Shown here: piece after piece, positions 1 through 9,342 of the stretch | Layout of the letters: every line of letters starts with the position of its first letter | Numbering within the stretch: the stretch's first letter is position 1 | NCBI GenBank assembly: GCA_963825625.1 | Contig: CAWGUF010000032.1 | Location: 1-64,000 of the forward strand | Direction: 5' to 3' | Source: CAMDPA01 sp963825625 | GTDB lineage: Bacteria > Pseudomonadota > Alphaproteobacteria > Rhizobiales > Hyphomicrobiaceae | DNA length: 64,000 bases | Program-made: the position numbers and the translations under genes | The notes under the pieces: model-generated | What the model was told of the DNA's origin: nothing | Databases searched by the model: none | The model's input: the letters and a program-made list of their open reading frames with translations, nothing else

Positions 1-34
1 TATATTCTTAAATGCGTATTCTTATATAGTATGA

Positions 35-102
35 ATTCCGCGGGTGGAATCCCAGAATTCAGCCGGTGGAATTCTTGATTTCCACGGGTGGAAATCAGGA
101 CT
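35..102. repeat. Iteron-like cluster of three GTGGAAT-containing inverted repeats
   Basis: Three short inverted repeats follow each other, each built on a G(A)ATTCC half-site facing GGAAT(TC). The last is a clean palindrome, GATTTCCAC-GG-GTGGAAATC; the first two are looser. The cluster directly follows, and slightly overlaps, the 3' end of the minus-strand HTH gene that ends at 95. Such clusters often bind a replication initiator or partition protein; that role is inferred from the neighbouring gene and nothing here proves it. Confidence 0.5.
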
Positions 103-451
103 TCCGCTTGCTCTTGACCACGAAGTTGACGGTGTAGAAGTTGGTCTTGCCCTGGCCCCGGCGGGTGATCTCGATGAGGGCGCAGTTCTCAAGCTCCTTG
201 ATGAAGCGATTGACGCTGGCGATGCCCATACCCATGTCCTTGGCAAGCCGGTCCTGGCCCGGAAAGCAAAGGTCGTTGTGCCAGGCGTAGCTCAGCAGCA
301 ACGAGTACGCGGTCTTGGCCCCGATCGAGATCTTGGGATCGCGTAGGATAAAGTTCGGCAGTTGTGTAAATCCGTGCAGCGCGACAGGGTCTGCACTGTT
401 GATCTTCATGTTGCGCTCGATGTCTTGTAGTCGCCCGCCGATATGCTGCAT
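95..451 (-). CDS. Winged-helix DNA-binding protein, replication-initiator-like (HTH_36 type)
   Basis: A 118-residue protein. Residues 30-110 look like a winged-helix domain of the HTH_36 kind: a short hydrophobic lead (FTQLPNFIL), a helix with SIGAKTAYSLLL, a recognition region LAKDMGMGIASVNRFIKEL and a wing around TRRGQGKTNFYTV. Such domains occur in plasmid and phage replication initiators and in regulators on integrative elements. An ATG at codon 15 (409) is a possible alternative start. A perfect palindrome GTAGTATGACTAC at 461-473 lies just upstream and could be an operator. With the next gene and tRNA-Lys it suggests the edge of an integrated element; the exact role is unknown. Confidence 0.6.
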   Translation of the reverse strand: MQHIGGRLQDIERNMKINSADPVALHGFTQLPNFILRDPKISIGAKTAYSLLLSYAWHNDLCFPGQDRLAKDMGMGIASVNRFIKELENCALIEITRRGQGKTNFYTVNFVVKSKRKS

Positions 452-469
452 AAGCGTATTGTAGTATGA

Positions 470-1165
470 CTACCCGACGACTTGTTCGTTATCAACAGGT
501 CGAGAAGTTGGCGTGTCCGATGTCTCCCGCTTTTCGAGGTTTGAGTACGGATCGGCTTGACCGAGCAAGGGCGCGAACATGCGTTGCATCGCTCCCAGCA
601 GCTTCTGTGTATCGGCAAAGCGATCCGACAGATTGCCGAAGCGCGTCGAGAGATCGGTGATCTGTTGGTCCTTGGCGACGAGCTGACCTTTGAGTAATCC
701 AATAACGTCATCCTTCTCGTCGATGCGCTTCTCCAGTTGCGTGACATAGGCGGACGTGTCCACCTCGTCCTTCTCGTGTTCTGGCTTGTGTTGCTCGACG
801 GCCTCGGCCGGCTGCAGCCGGCCGAGGCCGGGCATGTCCTGATTGATATCTGAGGACAATTCGGCCGTGACGCGCTCGGACACGGCCGGCCGTGTCTCGC
901 TGCGTCCCGCTCGCTGCATCTGCCATTGCTGCAGATCGCCGATCAGCCTGGGCAGTGCGACTGGCGCAATGAACCATTGGTCGCCGGTCGGACCGGGTAC
1001 TTTTTTCGCGTCGAGGAAGCCGCTCTCGCAGTACCGTTTGATCTGCCGATCCGATCGCGGCACGCCGGCGGACGCAAGGTGGTCGCTGACCTGGTGGACT
1101 GTCAAAGTGTGACGTAGCTGGTCGTCGTCTTGTTGTGGCCGGACAAGGCCGGGCGTGTCATCCAT
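470..1165 (-). CDS. MerR-like HTH protein with C-terminal coiled coil, mobile-element type
   Basis: A 231-residue protein. Residues 18-80 resemble a MerR/excisionase-like helix-turn-helix (TVHQVSDHLASAGVPRSDRQIKRYCESG) followed by a short wing. Residues 135-195 form a heptad-rich coiled coil with two segments, QLEKRIDEKDDVIGLLKGQL and a later helix. DNA-binding head plus coiled coil is the plan of several plasmid- or ICE-borne accessory regulators. It lies upstream of, and in the same direction as, the replication-initiator-like gene, and is separated from tRNA-Lys by about 110 bp. The protein family is not recognised with certainty. Confidence 0.6.
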   Translation of the reverse strand: MDDTPGLVRPQQDDDQLRHTLTVHQVSDHLASAGVPRSDRQIKRYCESGFLDAKKVPGPTGDQWFIAPVALPRLIGDLQQWQMQRAGRSETRPAVSERVTAELSSDINQDMPGLGRLQPAEAVEQHKPEHEKDEVDTSAYVTQLEKRIDEKDDVIGLLKGQLVAKDQQITDLSTRFGNLSDRFADTQKLLGAMQRMFAPLLGQADPYSNLEKRETSDTPTSRPVDNEQVVG

Positions 1166-1275
1166 ACAACAAGTGTAGCAGTAGAGAAGGACGTTCGGTG
1201 GTCGCTATCCCCACTATTCTGGAACCTATACGGAACCTTGAGATTTTCGCTGACGAACTAACTTATTGATTTTAT

Positions 1276-1351
<76 letters not shown>

Positions 1352-1459
1352 GCACCTGTAAGTGGAACGGAGCCGTTCTGCTCCGGGCGGCCCGTGTAAC
1401 ACTGCGTCCCGCATCTGTCCAGGCTTTATGCTTCGCTGCTGGGTAGGCGCGATGCCTCA

Positions 1460-2422
1460 CTAATGAAGAATCGGTTCCTTCATGAGGCGATCGCGATCGT
1501 CTGATCGCGCCACCACCTCGAACGTATCGCCGCTGCGGTGCACCCGCAGCGGAATTTCGACACCTGCCTCGCCCTGCTGCCAAATCGCGCGGAAGAATTC
1601 CGCAAGCGAACGCACCTTTTGCTCTCCTACATTCAATATGATATCGCCGGGACGCAAATCCGCCTTGCGGGCCGGACCGCGCCCGGATACTCCGGCCACG
1701 ACAATCCGGTTGCCAACCTCCGTCGCATACACTCCCAACCACGGCCGCGGCGGCTGCTGGCGTTTTCCGATTGTCCGCAAGTCATCCAGTATGGGCTTCA
1801 ACAGGTCGATCGGCACCATCATGTTGACATCGATCGCGTCACTTTCGCCGCCGCGCCCTTGCTGCTGCAGTTGCAGCGAGCCGATTCCGATCAAGTCGCC
1901 GGCAGGGCCGATGAGCGCGGTACCACTCCACGTCGGATGCGCCGGCGCAGTGAAGATCGCCTCGTCCAAGACGTATTCCCAATAGCCGGCAAACTCCTGT
2001 TTTGCGCGGATAATTGCAGCGATTGCGTGCTCGCGCCCACCGGCGGCGGCGACAACCACATTATCACCGGCCTTGGCGAGGGCGGAAACTCCGAGCGGCA
2101 TGAATGGCGCATCGAGGCGTGCCAGGGCCTGAACGAGCCCGAAACCGGTCGCCTGATCGTAGCCCAGCACATGCCCCTGCACCACCTGGCCACCGCTCAG
2201 CGTGACCCACAAGGTCTGAGCTTCGGTAATCAGGTAGCCAATGGTGAGGATCAAGCCATCCCGATCAATCAGTACGCCATTGCCGACGCGCTCCGTGCCG
2301 AGGGTCTCGGCCGTGAAAGCATCAGGCGGGACAAGGCATTTCAACCCAACGACGGCCGTCAGGGCCTTATCCAGGTCGTACTCGTAGTCCTCGGGTATAG
2401 GCTGCACGTGAACCTCATCCAT
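1460..2422 (-). CDS. HtrA/DegP-like protein with PDZ domain, catalytic triad degenerate
   Basis: A 320-residue protein from the ATG at 2422 (an upstream ATG at 2518 adds 32 residues lacking family similarity). Residues 25-210 follow the S1C protease fold: VGNGVLIDRDGLILT, GDNVVVA, TWSGTALIGPAGDLIGIGS. A C-terminal PDZ domain covers roughly 225-320 (PWLGVYATEV, LRPGDIILNVG). The usual TNxHVV histidine is replaced (LTIGYLIT), and the DLAVL aspartate region reads TGFGLVQ. Only the serine region, reading WSGT instead of GNSGGP, is recognisable. It is therefore probably a pseudoprotease or scaffold. There is no signal peptide, so a cytoplasmic location is likely unless the longer start is used. 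Confidence 0.75.
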   Translation of the reverse strand: MDEVHVQPIPEDYEYDLDKALTAVVGLKCLVPPDAFTAETLGTERVGNGVLIDRDGLILTIGYLITEAQTLWVTLSGGQVVQGHVLGYDQATGFGLVQALARLDAPFMPLGVSALAKAGDNVVVAAAGGREHAIAAIIRAKQEFAGYWEYVLDEAIFTAPAHPTWSGTALIGPAGDLIGIGSLQLQQQGRGGESDAIDVNMMVPIDLLKPILDDLRTIGKRQQPPRPWLGVYATEVGNRIVVAGVSGRGPARKADLRPGDIILNVGEQKVRSLAEFFRAIWQQGEAGVEIPLRVHRSGDTFEVVARSDDRDRLMKEPILH

Positions 2423-2607
2423 TCGAGATCCGCGCTGCACCGGGCAGATGTTTCTGATGCAGCGCACCCGCGGGGCTGACCGGCGCGAAGCTCCTGATAA
2501 GGGAACCTGGCGGTCCATCGATCGGTCCGAAGTCTAGCACAAAATCTCGCTGTGGCTGATCCCGCAAATCTGTTTCGCCGCGGAAAGCGCGTGGCAAACG
2601 GGACGCC

Positions 2608-3474
2608 TCACCAGGCGAGTGCGGTCATTGCCGCGTCTGGCCGGGCAACGCCCGCCGGGAACAACCGTCCCAAACTCTGCGCATCCAGCGGACCGTCGAG
2701 ATGTATGGGGCTGGCCACATAGACCACCGGCAGCTGCATGCCGACCGCGCCGGCGACATCCGTCCTCACGCCGTCGCCGATGGCGAGTATCCTGTTGGTC
2801 GGCACTGGCTGACCGCGGCAACCGGCGATCATGTCGAAGGCCCGATGGTATACTGGAGCATAGGGCTTGCCCGCGTAAATCACCGGGCCGCCCAGCGATT
2901 CGTACACGCGAGCCAGTGCTCCGGCGCACTCGATCACCTTGTCGCCGCGTGCAACAGTGATGTCAGGATTGGCGCAGATCATTGTCACGCCGCGACGCGC
3001 CGGCCCGGCCAGCCGCTCGCGATAATCCTCCGCGGTCTCGTTGTCATCGTCATGGAGCCCGGAGCAGACGATGGCCTCGGCACGGTCGATTTCCGAGAAG
3101 TTGAGTTGCAGGCTATCGAACAGGCCGCGATCGCGGTCCGGGCCCAGGTGGGCTATCGGGGCATCAGCACGCGCCATGATCTCGCTGCGCGTCAGGTCGC
3201 CTGAGGTCAGGATCATGTCATAGGCATCAGGCGGCACGCGCAAACGCTCCAACTGCTGCCTGACGGCCGGGGCTGGCCGCGGCGCATTCGTCAGAAGAAG
3301 AACCGTGCCACCTTGCTCGCGAAAACGCCGGCATGCCGCAACGGCGAGCGGAAAAGCGGCCAGACCATTGTGAACGACACCCCAGATATCGCAAATCCAG
3401 GCATCGGCCGCTGCGGCACGGGACGCGATGCTATCGATAATGGGGATCGACATGGGAGTGCCGGTGCTGATCAT
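2608..3474 (-). CDS. HAD-superfamily class IIA hydrolase (TIGR01459-like, NagD-related)
   Basis: A 288-residue protein. Motif I is present as CDIWGVVHNG near residue 28 and motif II as LLTNAPRP near residue 60. The class IIA cap lies in the middle, and motifs III/IV appear as GKPYAPVY and AIGDGVRTDVAGA near the C-terminus. These suit a magnesium-dependent phosphatase of the NagD/PNPase group that acts on small phosphorylated metabolites; the substrate is unknown. The start at 3474 is preferred because AGGAGG lies 10 nt upstream, whereas the in-frame ATG at 3453 has no such site. Confidence 0.85.
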   Translation of the reverse strand: MISTGTPMSIPIIDSIASRAAAADAWICDIWGVVHNGLAAFPLAVAACRRFREQGGTVLLLTNAPRPAPAVRQQLERLRVPPDAYDMILTSGDLTRSEIMARADAPIAHLGPDRDRGLFDSLQLNFSEIDRAEAIVCSGLHDDDNETAEDYRERLAGPARRGVTMICANPDITVARGDKVIECAGALARVYESLGGPVIYAGKPYAPVYHRAFDMIAGCRGQPVPTNRILAIGDGVRTDVAGAVGMQLPVVYVASPIHLDGPLDAQSLGRLFPAGVARPDAAMTALAW

Positions 3475-3546
3475 CTCAGTCCAGCCTCCTATACAGTCGA
3501 ACGGACAAAAACAAGCTCACCGGCTGGGTGAACTCGACGCATCGAC

Positions 3547-5610
3547 TCACATCGCAGCCGCGGCGGCCGGGGCCGCAGCAGCGCCACCAGCGACGGCGAT
3601 GGGGCGTGGCGCTCCAAACAAGGCCCCTTGGCCGAATATTACGCCGAAGCCCAGAATTCGCGCCCGCGTCGCTTCGTCCTGGATGCGATCGACAATGATG
3701 GCCAGGCTCAGACCTGCGAAATAGCGGCATAAATCCCTCGCGGGAACGGTGCTGCCTCCAAGCGACAAGCCTTGCTCGAACATTGCGGCATCGAGCTTGA
3801 CGAATTCGAACCCTGCGGCCTTCAGCGCCTCGAAATCCATGTCGAGGTGCGAGACGCCCTGCAAAGCGAACCGGAAGCCGAGCCGTGACAGCTCCTTCAA
3901 TGAAGCGAATTGCGCGGGGCCAAGCCCCTGTACCTCGTCCTGGGCAAAAGCGAGAACGAGGCGGTCCGCAATTCCCTGCGCGCCCCGGCCGGCCAGATCG
4001 GACACGAAGCGGGAGCTCTGCAGCGACTCGCCGGCGACCTCGGAGAATACCTGTCCGTCGCGGCCGCGACGCTCCAGGTTCAGAGCAAATCCTGCCGAAT
4101 GGCGGATGCTGATGGCATCGAGCAACGGTAGCAGTCCGGATCCGTTGACCCGGCTGCCGACCGCTTTTGTCTCCTCGATTATCCGCCTCGCATCGAGTGT
4201 ATCGCCGCTGACGGACTTGAGGCGGACGGAGACCTCGAAGTGTTGCGCGCGATCTTCGGCAAGCGTCAGTATCGGCTCCAGGCAGATCTCGGCACGCTCG
4301 ACTGCCAGCGCCTCTGCCACGGCAGCCAACCGCAACTCGGCTGGCGAAGGTCGTCGCACGTCCGCCGAGATAGGCGGATGGGCAGAAACAGCCTCGGAAG
4401 CGCCTCTGTGCTCGGCGGCGGAAGGCTGCGGCAAGCTGCCTGCCGCGTGCGGAGGCGGACTATCCGAGCGCATCGCAGCCACGGTAGAGCGCAGGGCATT
4501 CACTGCCGTGGCGAGCGAGTGGTCGCCGCCAGAGGCAGGCGCGGTGGCTTCCGCCTGCCGTGTGGCGGTGCCCGCATCGGTCACATCGTTCGATTTCGAG
4601 GCTTCGCTGACCACGGAGCCCTCGCCGCGGATCTGACTGGCCAGCCGCTTGAGTATTCCTTCTACCCGATCAGCCTCTCTGGTTATCGAAGGCTGCTGCG
4701 CCGCCCGGCTCGTTGCCTGGACCACAACATTGGAGGGCGCGCCGGCCACGACTGACGGGCGGACGTTGCTGAAGTCGACGGGCGTGGGGGCTGCCGCGTC
4801 TCTTGCCGCGATCCGCTTCGATCTGTCGGAGTGCGCATCCTCGCCACCATCAAGCTTGTGTCGCTCGGGCCGGAAATCCCAACCAGATGCCGATGCGACC
4901 GCGGTTTGCTCGTCCACCTGATCCAGGCTTGGCGAGGCCTGCGCCGAAGCGGCGGCAGGCGGCGCAAGTGACCCCTCGAGAGCAGGCGGGCGGGGAACCA
5001 GCGGGCGAGCGACGAGGGGACGGGCAACGAGGTGGCGGGCAACGAGGGCGGGCGGCGCCGCAACCGTCCGCGCGGAAGACGTTTCGCTCTCCTTCTCCTC
5101 CAGCACTCGCTCCTCCACCACTCGGGGGCTGGACTGCTCCGCCGGGGGCCTGGGCACGCCATCACGGGCCGCTTTTTCGACGATGGCCGGCGGCTCTGAG
5201 CGGGGCGTCGGCTTGGTGTCTGCCGCGGCGTCCTGTCGGCGGGAGGCATCAGCCGTGACGACCGCTGCCGGGGACGCCGAATGCTGCTCCCGCACCACAC
5301 TCCTGGCAGATGGCCGGCTGGTGCCCGCCCGACTGGCCGCTGAACGCGGGCGACCGGCCGCCACATTGCTGGCGGCACCGGCACCGGCGCGGAGTAGAAC
5401 GTGCGCGAGCAAGAGGATGCAAAACAATGACAACGCCATCGCAGCTGCAAGCTCCGGCATCAGGCCGAAATGCATGTACCCGGCCGTTCCAGCGGCAGCG
5501 GCAATGATTGCCATCGCGGGGGGCACCACCAGATCAGTGCCACGGGCAGCCCCCACGTCCGCCGCGGCCGCGCGCTGTTCCGCGTTAACGTCTGCCGACT
5601 CGATGTTCAT
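3547..5610 (-). CDS. Membrane-anchored protein with degenerate EAL domain
   Basis: A 687-residue protein. Two hydrophobic segments lie near residues 28-72 (PPAMAIIAAAAGTAGY and AAAMALSLFCILLLAHVLL). A long Ala/Pro/Arg-rich low-complexity linker runs to about residue 430, and a C-terminal EAL-like domain covers about 430-670. The diagnostic EAL reads EVS, and the acidic pair expected in IDDFG reads ALQGVSHLD. The lysine in FVKLD and the final FGQGALFGAPRP are retained. Catalytic c-di-GMP phosphodiesterase activity is therefore unlikely; a binding or scaffolding role fits better. A GAGGGGGAG ribosome site precedes the start. The gene stands alone, divergent from the cupin gene. Confidence 0.75.
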   Translation of the reverse strand: MNIESADVNAEQRAAAADVGAARGTDLVVPPAMAIIAAAAGTAGYMHFGLMPELAAAMALSLFCILLLAHVLLRAGAGAASNVAAGRPRSAASRAGTSRPSARSVVREQHSASPAAVVTADASRRQDAAADTKPTPRSEPPAIVEKAARDGVPRPPAEQSSPRVVEERVLEEKESETSSARTVAAPPALVARHLVARPLVARPLVPRPPALEGSLAPPAAASAQASPSLDQVDEQTAVASASGWDFRPERHKLDGGEDAHSDRSKRIAARDAAAPTPVDFSNVRPSVVAGAPSNVVVQATSRAAQQPSITREADRVEGILKRLASQIRGEGSVVSEASKSNDVTDAGTATRQAEATAPASGGDHSLATAVNALRSTVAAMRSDSPPPHAAGSLPQPSAAEHRGASEAVSAHPPISADVRRPSPAELRLAAVAEALAVERAEICLEPILTLAEDRAQHFEVSVRLKSVSGDTLDARRIIEETKAVGSRVNGSGLLPLLDAISIRHSAGFALNLERRGRDGQVFSEVAGESLQSSRFVSDLAGRGAQGIADRLVLAFAQDEVQGLGPAQFASLKELSRLGFRFALQGVSHLDMDFEALKAAGFEFVKLDAAMFEQGLSLGGSTVPARDLCRYFAGLSLAIIVDRIQDEATRARILGFGVIFGQGALFGAPRPIAVAGGAAAAPAAAAAM

Positions 5611-5985
5611 GATCCGGACTCCCCCTCGACTTTCTCACGTGTCGACTTAAGTGCGCCGAGTGTTCAGGTTGCATGCGCGGTATGCAACCTTGCTGAATTG
5701 CGTTTTCACCACTTTTCCAAACTCCCACCCCCGTTAATTGGCGAATCACGAGGGGTGACAGGCCGATCCGGGGGCTGCAATATGCGGAGGGGCGGTCTGG
5801 GCCACAGCATTGGCGTTGCGGCAGAGATGCACACCGGGCTTGACGTTCGCAGCCAGACGCCATCAATTGCGCTCGCCAGAGGCAATATTTGTCGTCAGGT
5901 CCGGGTTCCGGAGGTTGTTGTTTCAAGCAGCACCGCATCCGCATGACGTTTCTACTGCAGCGCGCGTGATCGCAAGGAGAGAAAG
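5611..5985. other. Intergenic region between divergent genes
   Basis: 375 bp between the EAL-like gene (minus) and the cupin gene (plus). It must hold both promoters. No convincing -35/-10 pair, hairpin or repeat was recognised; a good ribosome site (AAGGAGAG) lies just before the cupin ATG. Confidence 0.6.
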
Positions 5986-6462
5986 ATGAGCGACAAGGTC
6001 CAGTTCGAAGAGCGGATTACGATCGATGGCAAGAACGTCATCCTGAACCGCGACACCAACCCGACGCAGACCAATACCGGTGTGCTCGAGTACGCGGAGA
6101 TCTTCAAGCTTATCAATGTGTTCTCCGAGACGTTCTCGCCGACCAACATCGACAAGGGCGATGGCACGCCGCTGCGGCTGTTCGAGTCCAAGCACACCCG
6201 CATCGAGGTTTCGAAGCGGCGCAAGCACGACATGTCTTTCTGGCACCGCAACATCGATGCCCACGAGATCATCTTCTGCGTCAAAGGCGCGCTGAAGTGG
6301 GAGACCGAGATGGGCACGCGGATCATGAAGCCCGGCGATATGATGATGATCCCGCGCGGCATCGCCCACAGGTCCATGCTCGCACCTGAATCCACCGACG
6401 ACAACGTGCTCATAGAGCTGAAGGTTTTCGAAGAGCTGAAGTACGTCGGACCGGCGGCCTGA
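5986..6462 (+). CDS. Cupin-domain protein
   Basis: A 158-residue single-domain cupin. Motif 1 is WHRNIDAHEIIFCVKGALKW (two His and a Glu as metal ligands) and motif 2 is MKPGDMMMIPRGIAHRSM (third His), so metal binding looks intact. Related cupins are dioxygenases, isomerases or small-molecule sensors; the reaction cannot be told. The start is set by an AAGGAGAG site 6 nt upstream. It is the first gene of a plus-strand catabolic run with a metallo-beta-lactamase-fold protein, two UbiD-family decarboxylases and an acyl-CoA ligase, so a role in aromatic-acid turnover is inferred. Confidence 0.8.
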   Translation: MSDKVQFEERITIDGKNVILNRDTNPTQTNTGVLEYAEIFKLINVFSETFSPTNIDKGDGTPLRLFESKHTRIEVSKRRKHDMSFWHRNIDAHEIIFCVKGALKWETEMGTRIMKPGDMMMIPRGIAHRSMLAPESTDDNVLIELKVFEELKYVGPAA

Positions 6463-6591
6463 GGCTGCTTTTCGTTCTGACTGGAACGGGCGCCGCCGGT
6501 TAAGGCGCGGCGCCTGTCGTCTGCCGATAGCCGGCGCCAGCGAAACGGGCTTCAATGCCCTCGCCGTGCCCGGCACATGGAAGGATTGTCG

Positions 6592-7677
6592 ATGAGCACC
6601 GACCTGTCTGGTGTCGAGGGCGTGACTTACCCTTGGGCCGACTATCCCGCGCCTGGGACGGTGCAGGAGGTTGCCGACGGCATCCTGTGGATGTCTACGC
6701 CGGTGCCGTTCGTCGGGTTGAGACAGGTCAACCTCTGGTTTCTGCGCGATCACGATGGCTGGGTCCAGATCGACTGCGGATATGCCTGGCCGCAGACCCA
6801 GAAGATGCTGGAACAGGTGTGGAAGGAAGCCCTCGGCGGCAAGCCTCTAACCCGCTATATCGTCACGCATTATCACCCTGACCACATCGGGAATTGCGCC
6901 TGGATTTCCGAGCGCTGGGGCAACCTCATGCCGCTCATGAGCCTCGGGGAGTGGTTCGCCGCGAACCTTGCCGCGGGCGATGAGTATTCCGATAACCTCG
7001 TGCAGCGCACGGTCTGGCACAAGAAGCATGGGCTGGACGAGGAGCGCCAGCAATTGTTCTCGCGCGACGTGGTCGTCTACAAGGATGGCGTGGCCCTGCC
7101 GAAATCCTTCCGACGTCTGCGCGAGAACGAGCACGTTACAATCGGCAACCACCGCTGGCGCGTGATTACTGGCCAAGGCCACTCTCCGGAGCACGTATCG
7201 CTCTATTGCGCCGAGCGGAAAATATTGATCGCCGGGGATCAGATCCTGCCGCAGATCACCACCAACGTATCGACCTGGCCGATGGAGCCGGAGGCGAATA
7301 CCCTGGAGGTGTTCCTAGATACCTGCAGCAAGTTCCTCGGCGTGCTTGACCCGAACACGCTGATCCTGCCATCACACAGGAAGCCGTTCGTGAATGTGCA
7401 TTACCGGCTGCGCGAGCTGGCCCGACACCATGCCACGCGACTCAACCGCCTGCTTGCCGGCTTCGAGCACGAAGCCTCAGCGGGCGACCTGATCGACTAC
7501 CTGTTCAACGCCAAGCTGGACGGGCATCAGGTCGGCTTCGCCATGGGTGAGGCGATCGCCCATCTCAATCACCTTGTTAGCCTCGGTCGTCTGGAACGTG
7601 TGATCCTACCTGACGGCCTCTGGCGTTATCGCAAGACGGCCCTCGCCAACCAACCGGTGGCGCCGCATTTTATCTGA
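6592..7677 (+). CDS. Metallo-beta-lactamase-fold hydrolase with C-terminal winged helix
   Basis: A 361-residue protein starting at the ATG after AAGGATTG. The binuclear metal motif is THYHPDH near residue 93, followed by GQGHSPEHVSLY (fourth ligand), LIAGDQILP and LPSHRKPF, so the active site looks intact. Residues after about 280 form a small helical/winged-helix tail typical of the glyoxalase-II-like LACTB2 branch. Members hydrolyse thioesters or related esters. Its place between the cupin and UbiD genes suggests hydrolysis of a CoA-thioester intermediate, which is inference. Confidence 0.85.
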   Translation: MSTDLSGVEGVTYPWADYPAPGTVQEVADGILWMSTPVPFVGLRQVNLWFLRDHDGWVQIDCGYAWPQTQKMLEQVWKEALGGKPLTRYIVTHYHPDHIGNCAWISERWGNLMPLMSLGEWFAANLAAGDEYSDNLVQRTVWHKKHGLDEERQQLFSRDVVVYKDGVALPKSFRRLRENEHVTIGNHRWRVITGQGHSPEHVSLYCAERKILIAGDQILPQITTNVSTWPMEPEANTLEVFLDTCSKFLGVLDPNTLILPSHRKPFVNVHYRLRELARHHATRLNRLLAGFEHEASAGDLIDYLFNAKLDGHQVGFAMGEAIAHLNHLVSLGRLERVILPDGLWRYRKTALANQPVAPHFI

Positions 7678-7712
7678 AGAGCTGACATCCCGATCAAGAG
7701 CAGGAGATGACG

Positions 7713-9288
7713 ATGGACGGATCGAAGGCACAATCCAACGCCCACTTGCGCGACCTGCGCTCCTCGCTGGAGTGGCTGAAGTCGAAGGGCGACCTGATCG
7801 AGACCGACAAGGAGGTCAATCCCGGACCTCGAGGTCACCGGACTACAGAAGCTGATGGACGGCGGTTGCCCGGTCCTCTTCAACAACGTCAAGGGCAAGC
7901 CCCACCACCGCGTCGTCACCAACCTGTTCGGCGACATGGCGGCCATCAACCGCATGTTCGGCTGGGAAACCGACCAGGCGCGCACGATCGCGCTGGCGCA
8001 CGCCATCAACAATCCGCTGAAGCCTGAGATCATCGACCAGGACAAGGCGCCCTGCCAGGAAGTGGTGATCGAGAACCCGAAGGACGTCAACGAGTACCTG
8101 GTTCCCATCCGTCATACCGCGCTGGAAGGCAGGAACTGACGGTCGGCTCCGGCATCCGCTGCGTTTCCGGCCGCGCCTTCGGCGGCGGCACCGACCTCGG
8201 CTACAACCGCATGAATTTCCGCTGGGGCAACGTCGGCACCTTCCAGATCTCGCCGGGCAGCCACATGTGGCAGGTCGTCACCGAAGCCTACCGCAACAAG
8301 GAGACGGTGCCGCTGACGTTCTGCTTCGGCGTGCCGCCTGCGGCTACGCTGCTGGCTGGCGGCGCATTCGGCTACGCGATCATGCCGCACGGGTGCGACG
8401 AGGTCGGCATTGCCGGCGCCGTCGCAGGGCTTCCCGATGCGGATCGTCAAGGCGCGCACCTGCGATGCCATGGCACTCGCCGACTGCCGAGAGTCGTGCT
8501 CGAAGGCTACATCGACCCGCGCGACAAGCGTTTCGAGACGGCCGAGGCGGAAGCCGACCAGACCCAGGGCCGCCACCACTTCCACCCGGAGTGGGCCGGC
8601 TACATGGGCAAGGCCTACCGCGCGCCGACCTTCCACGTCACCGGCGTCACGATGCGCAAGCGCGAATCAAAGCCGATCATCTTCGCGCTGGGCGCCCACA
8701 CGTTGGACGAGCACAACATCGACACCTCGCATCCGCGAGGCGTGCATGTACGAGCTGTGCAACCGCCTGCAGCCCGGCATCGTCCAGGACGTCAACATTC
8801 CCTACTGCATGACCGACTGGGGCGGTGCAATCATCCAGGTCAAGAAGCGCAACCGCATCGAGGAGGGCTGGCAGCGCAACTTCCTGTCCGCCCTGCTTGC
8901 CACCTCGCAGGGCATGCGCGTTGTGATCGCGGTGCTCCGAGGACGTCGATCATCTACTCGATGGACGACGTCATGTGGGCCGATCACCACCCGCGTCAAT
9001 CCGCAAAAGGACATTCTGAACCCGACGCCGGGCGGCCGCGGCCAGACCTTCATGCCGGCCGAGCGCATGACGGCGGGCGACAAGGAATGGACGGCGACCA
9101 ACACCAGCTACGAGGGCGGCATGGGCATCGACGCCACCGTCCCCTACGGCTACGAGGAGGACTTCCTGCGTCCTCAGTACCCGGTCGATCGTGTCAAGCT
9201 GGAGGACTTCCTGACGAAGGACCAGATCGCCAACGTCAAGGGCCGCATGAAGGGCTGGCTCGAGACTCTGGCAAAGACGGGGTATTGA
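7713..9288 (+). pseudogene. UbiD-family decarboxylase, frame broken by about ten extra bases
   Basis: The conceptual product is a full-length UbiD-type decarboxylase of about 520 residues, which would use prenylated FMN to decarboxylate an aromatic or unsaturated acid. Recognisable segments in order: LRSSLEWLKSKGDLIETDKE, CPVLFNNVKGKPHHRVVTNL, SPGSHMWQ, IVLEGYIDPRDKRFETAE, FHPEWAGYMGKAYRAP, DDVMWA, NPTPGGRGQTFMPAER. The frame breaks near 7824, 8131 (two bases), 8429, 8477, 8485, 8734, 8935, 8951 and 8981. Every break is repaired by removing extra bases, with no internal stop otherwise. AGGAG lies 6 nt before the ATG at 7713. It is probably an intact gene with sequence error, though real decay cannot be excluded. 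Confidence 0.8.
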
Positions 9289-9295
9289 TCGCAAA

Positions 9296-9327
9296 CTGGG
9301 GACAGGCCCTGGAAGGTCTGTCCCCAG
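9296..9327. repeat. GGGGACAG-type hairpin after UbiD gene
   Basis: Inverted repeat CTGGGGACAGGCC / GGTCTGTCCCCAG with a six-base loop, starting 8 bp after the UbiD stop. A related GGGGGCAG / CTGTCCCC repeat lies at 9725-9749, so the two bracket the small secreted-protein gene. It could act as a transcription terminator or mRNA-stabilising element; no long T tract follows. Confidence 0.6.
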
Positions 9328-9342
9328 GACAGGGAGCTTGCC

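Noticed and set aside
7713..9288. Programmed frameshifting in the UbiD-like gene
   Set aside because: About ten extra bases at scattered, unrelated contexts cannot be explained by programmed slippage; sequence error or decay fits better.
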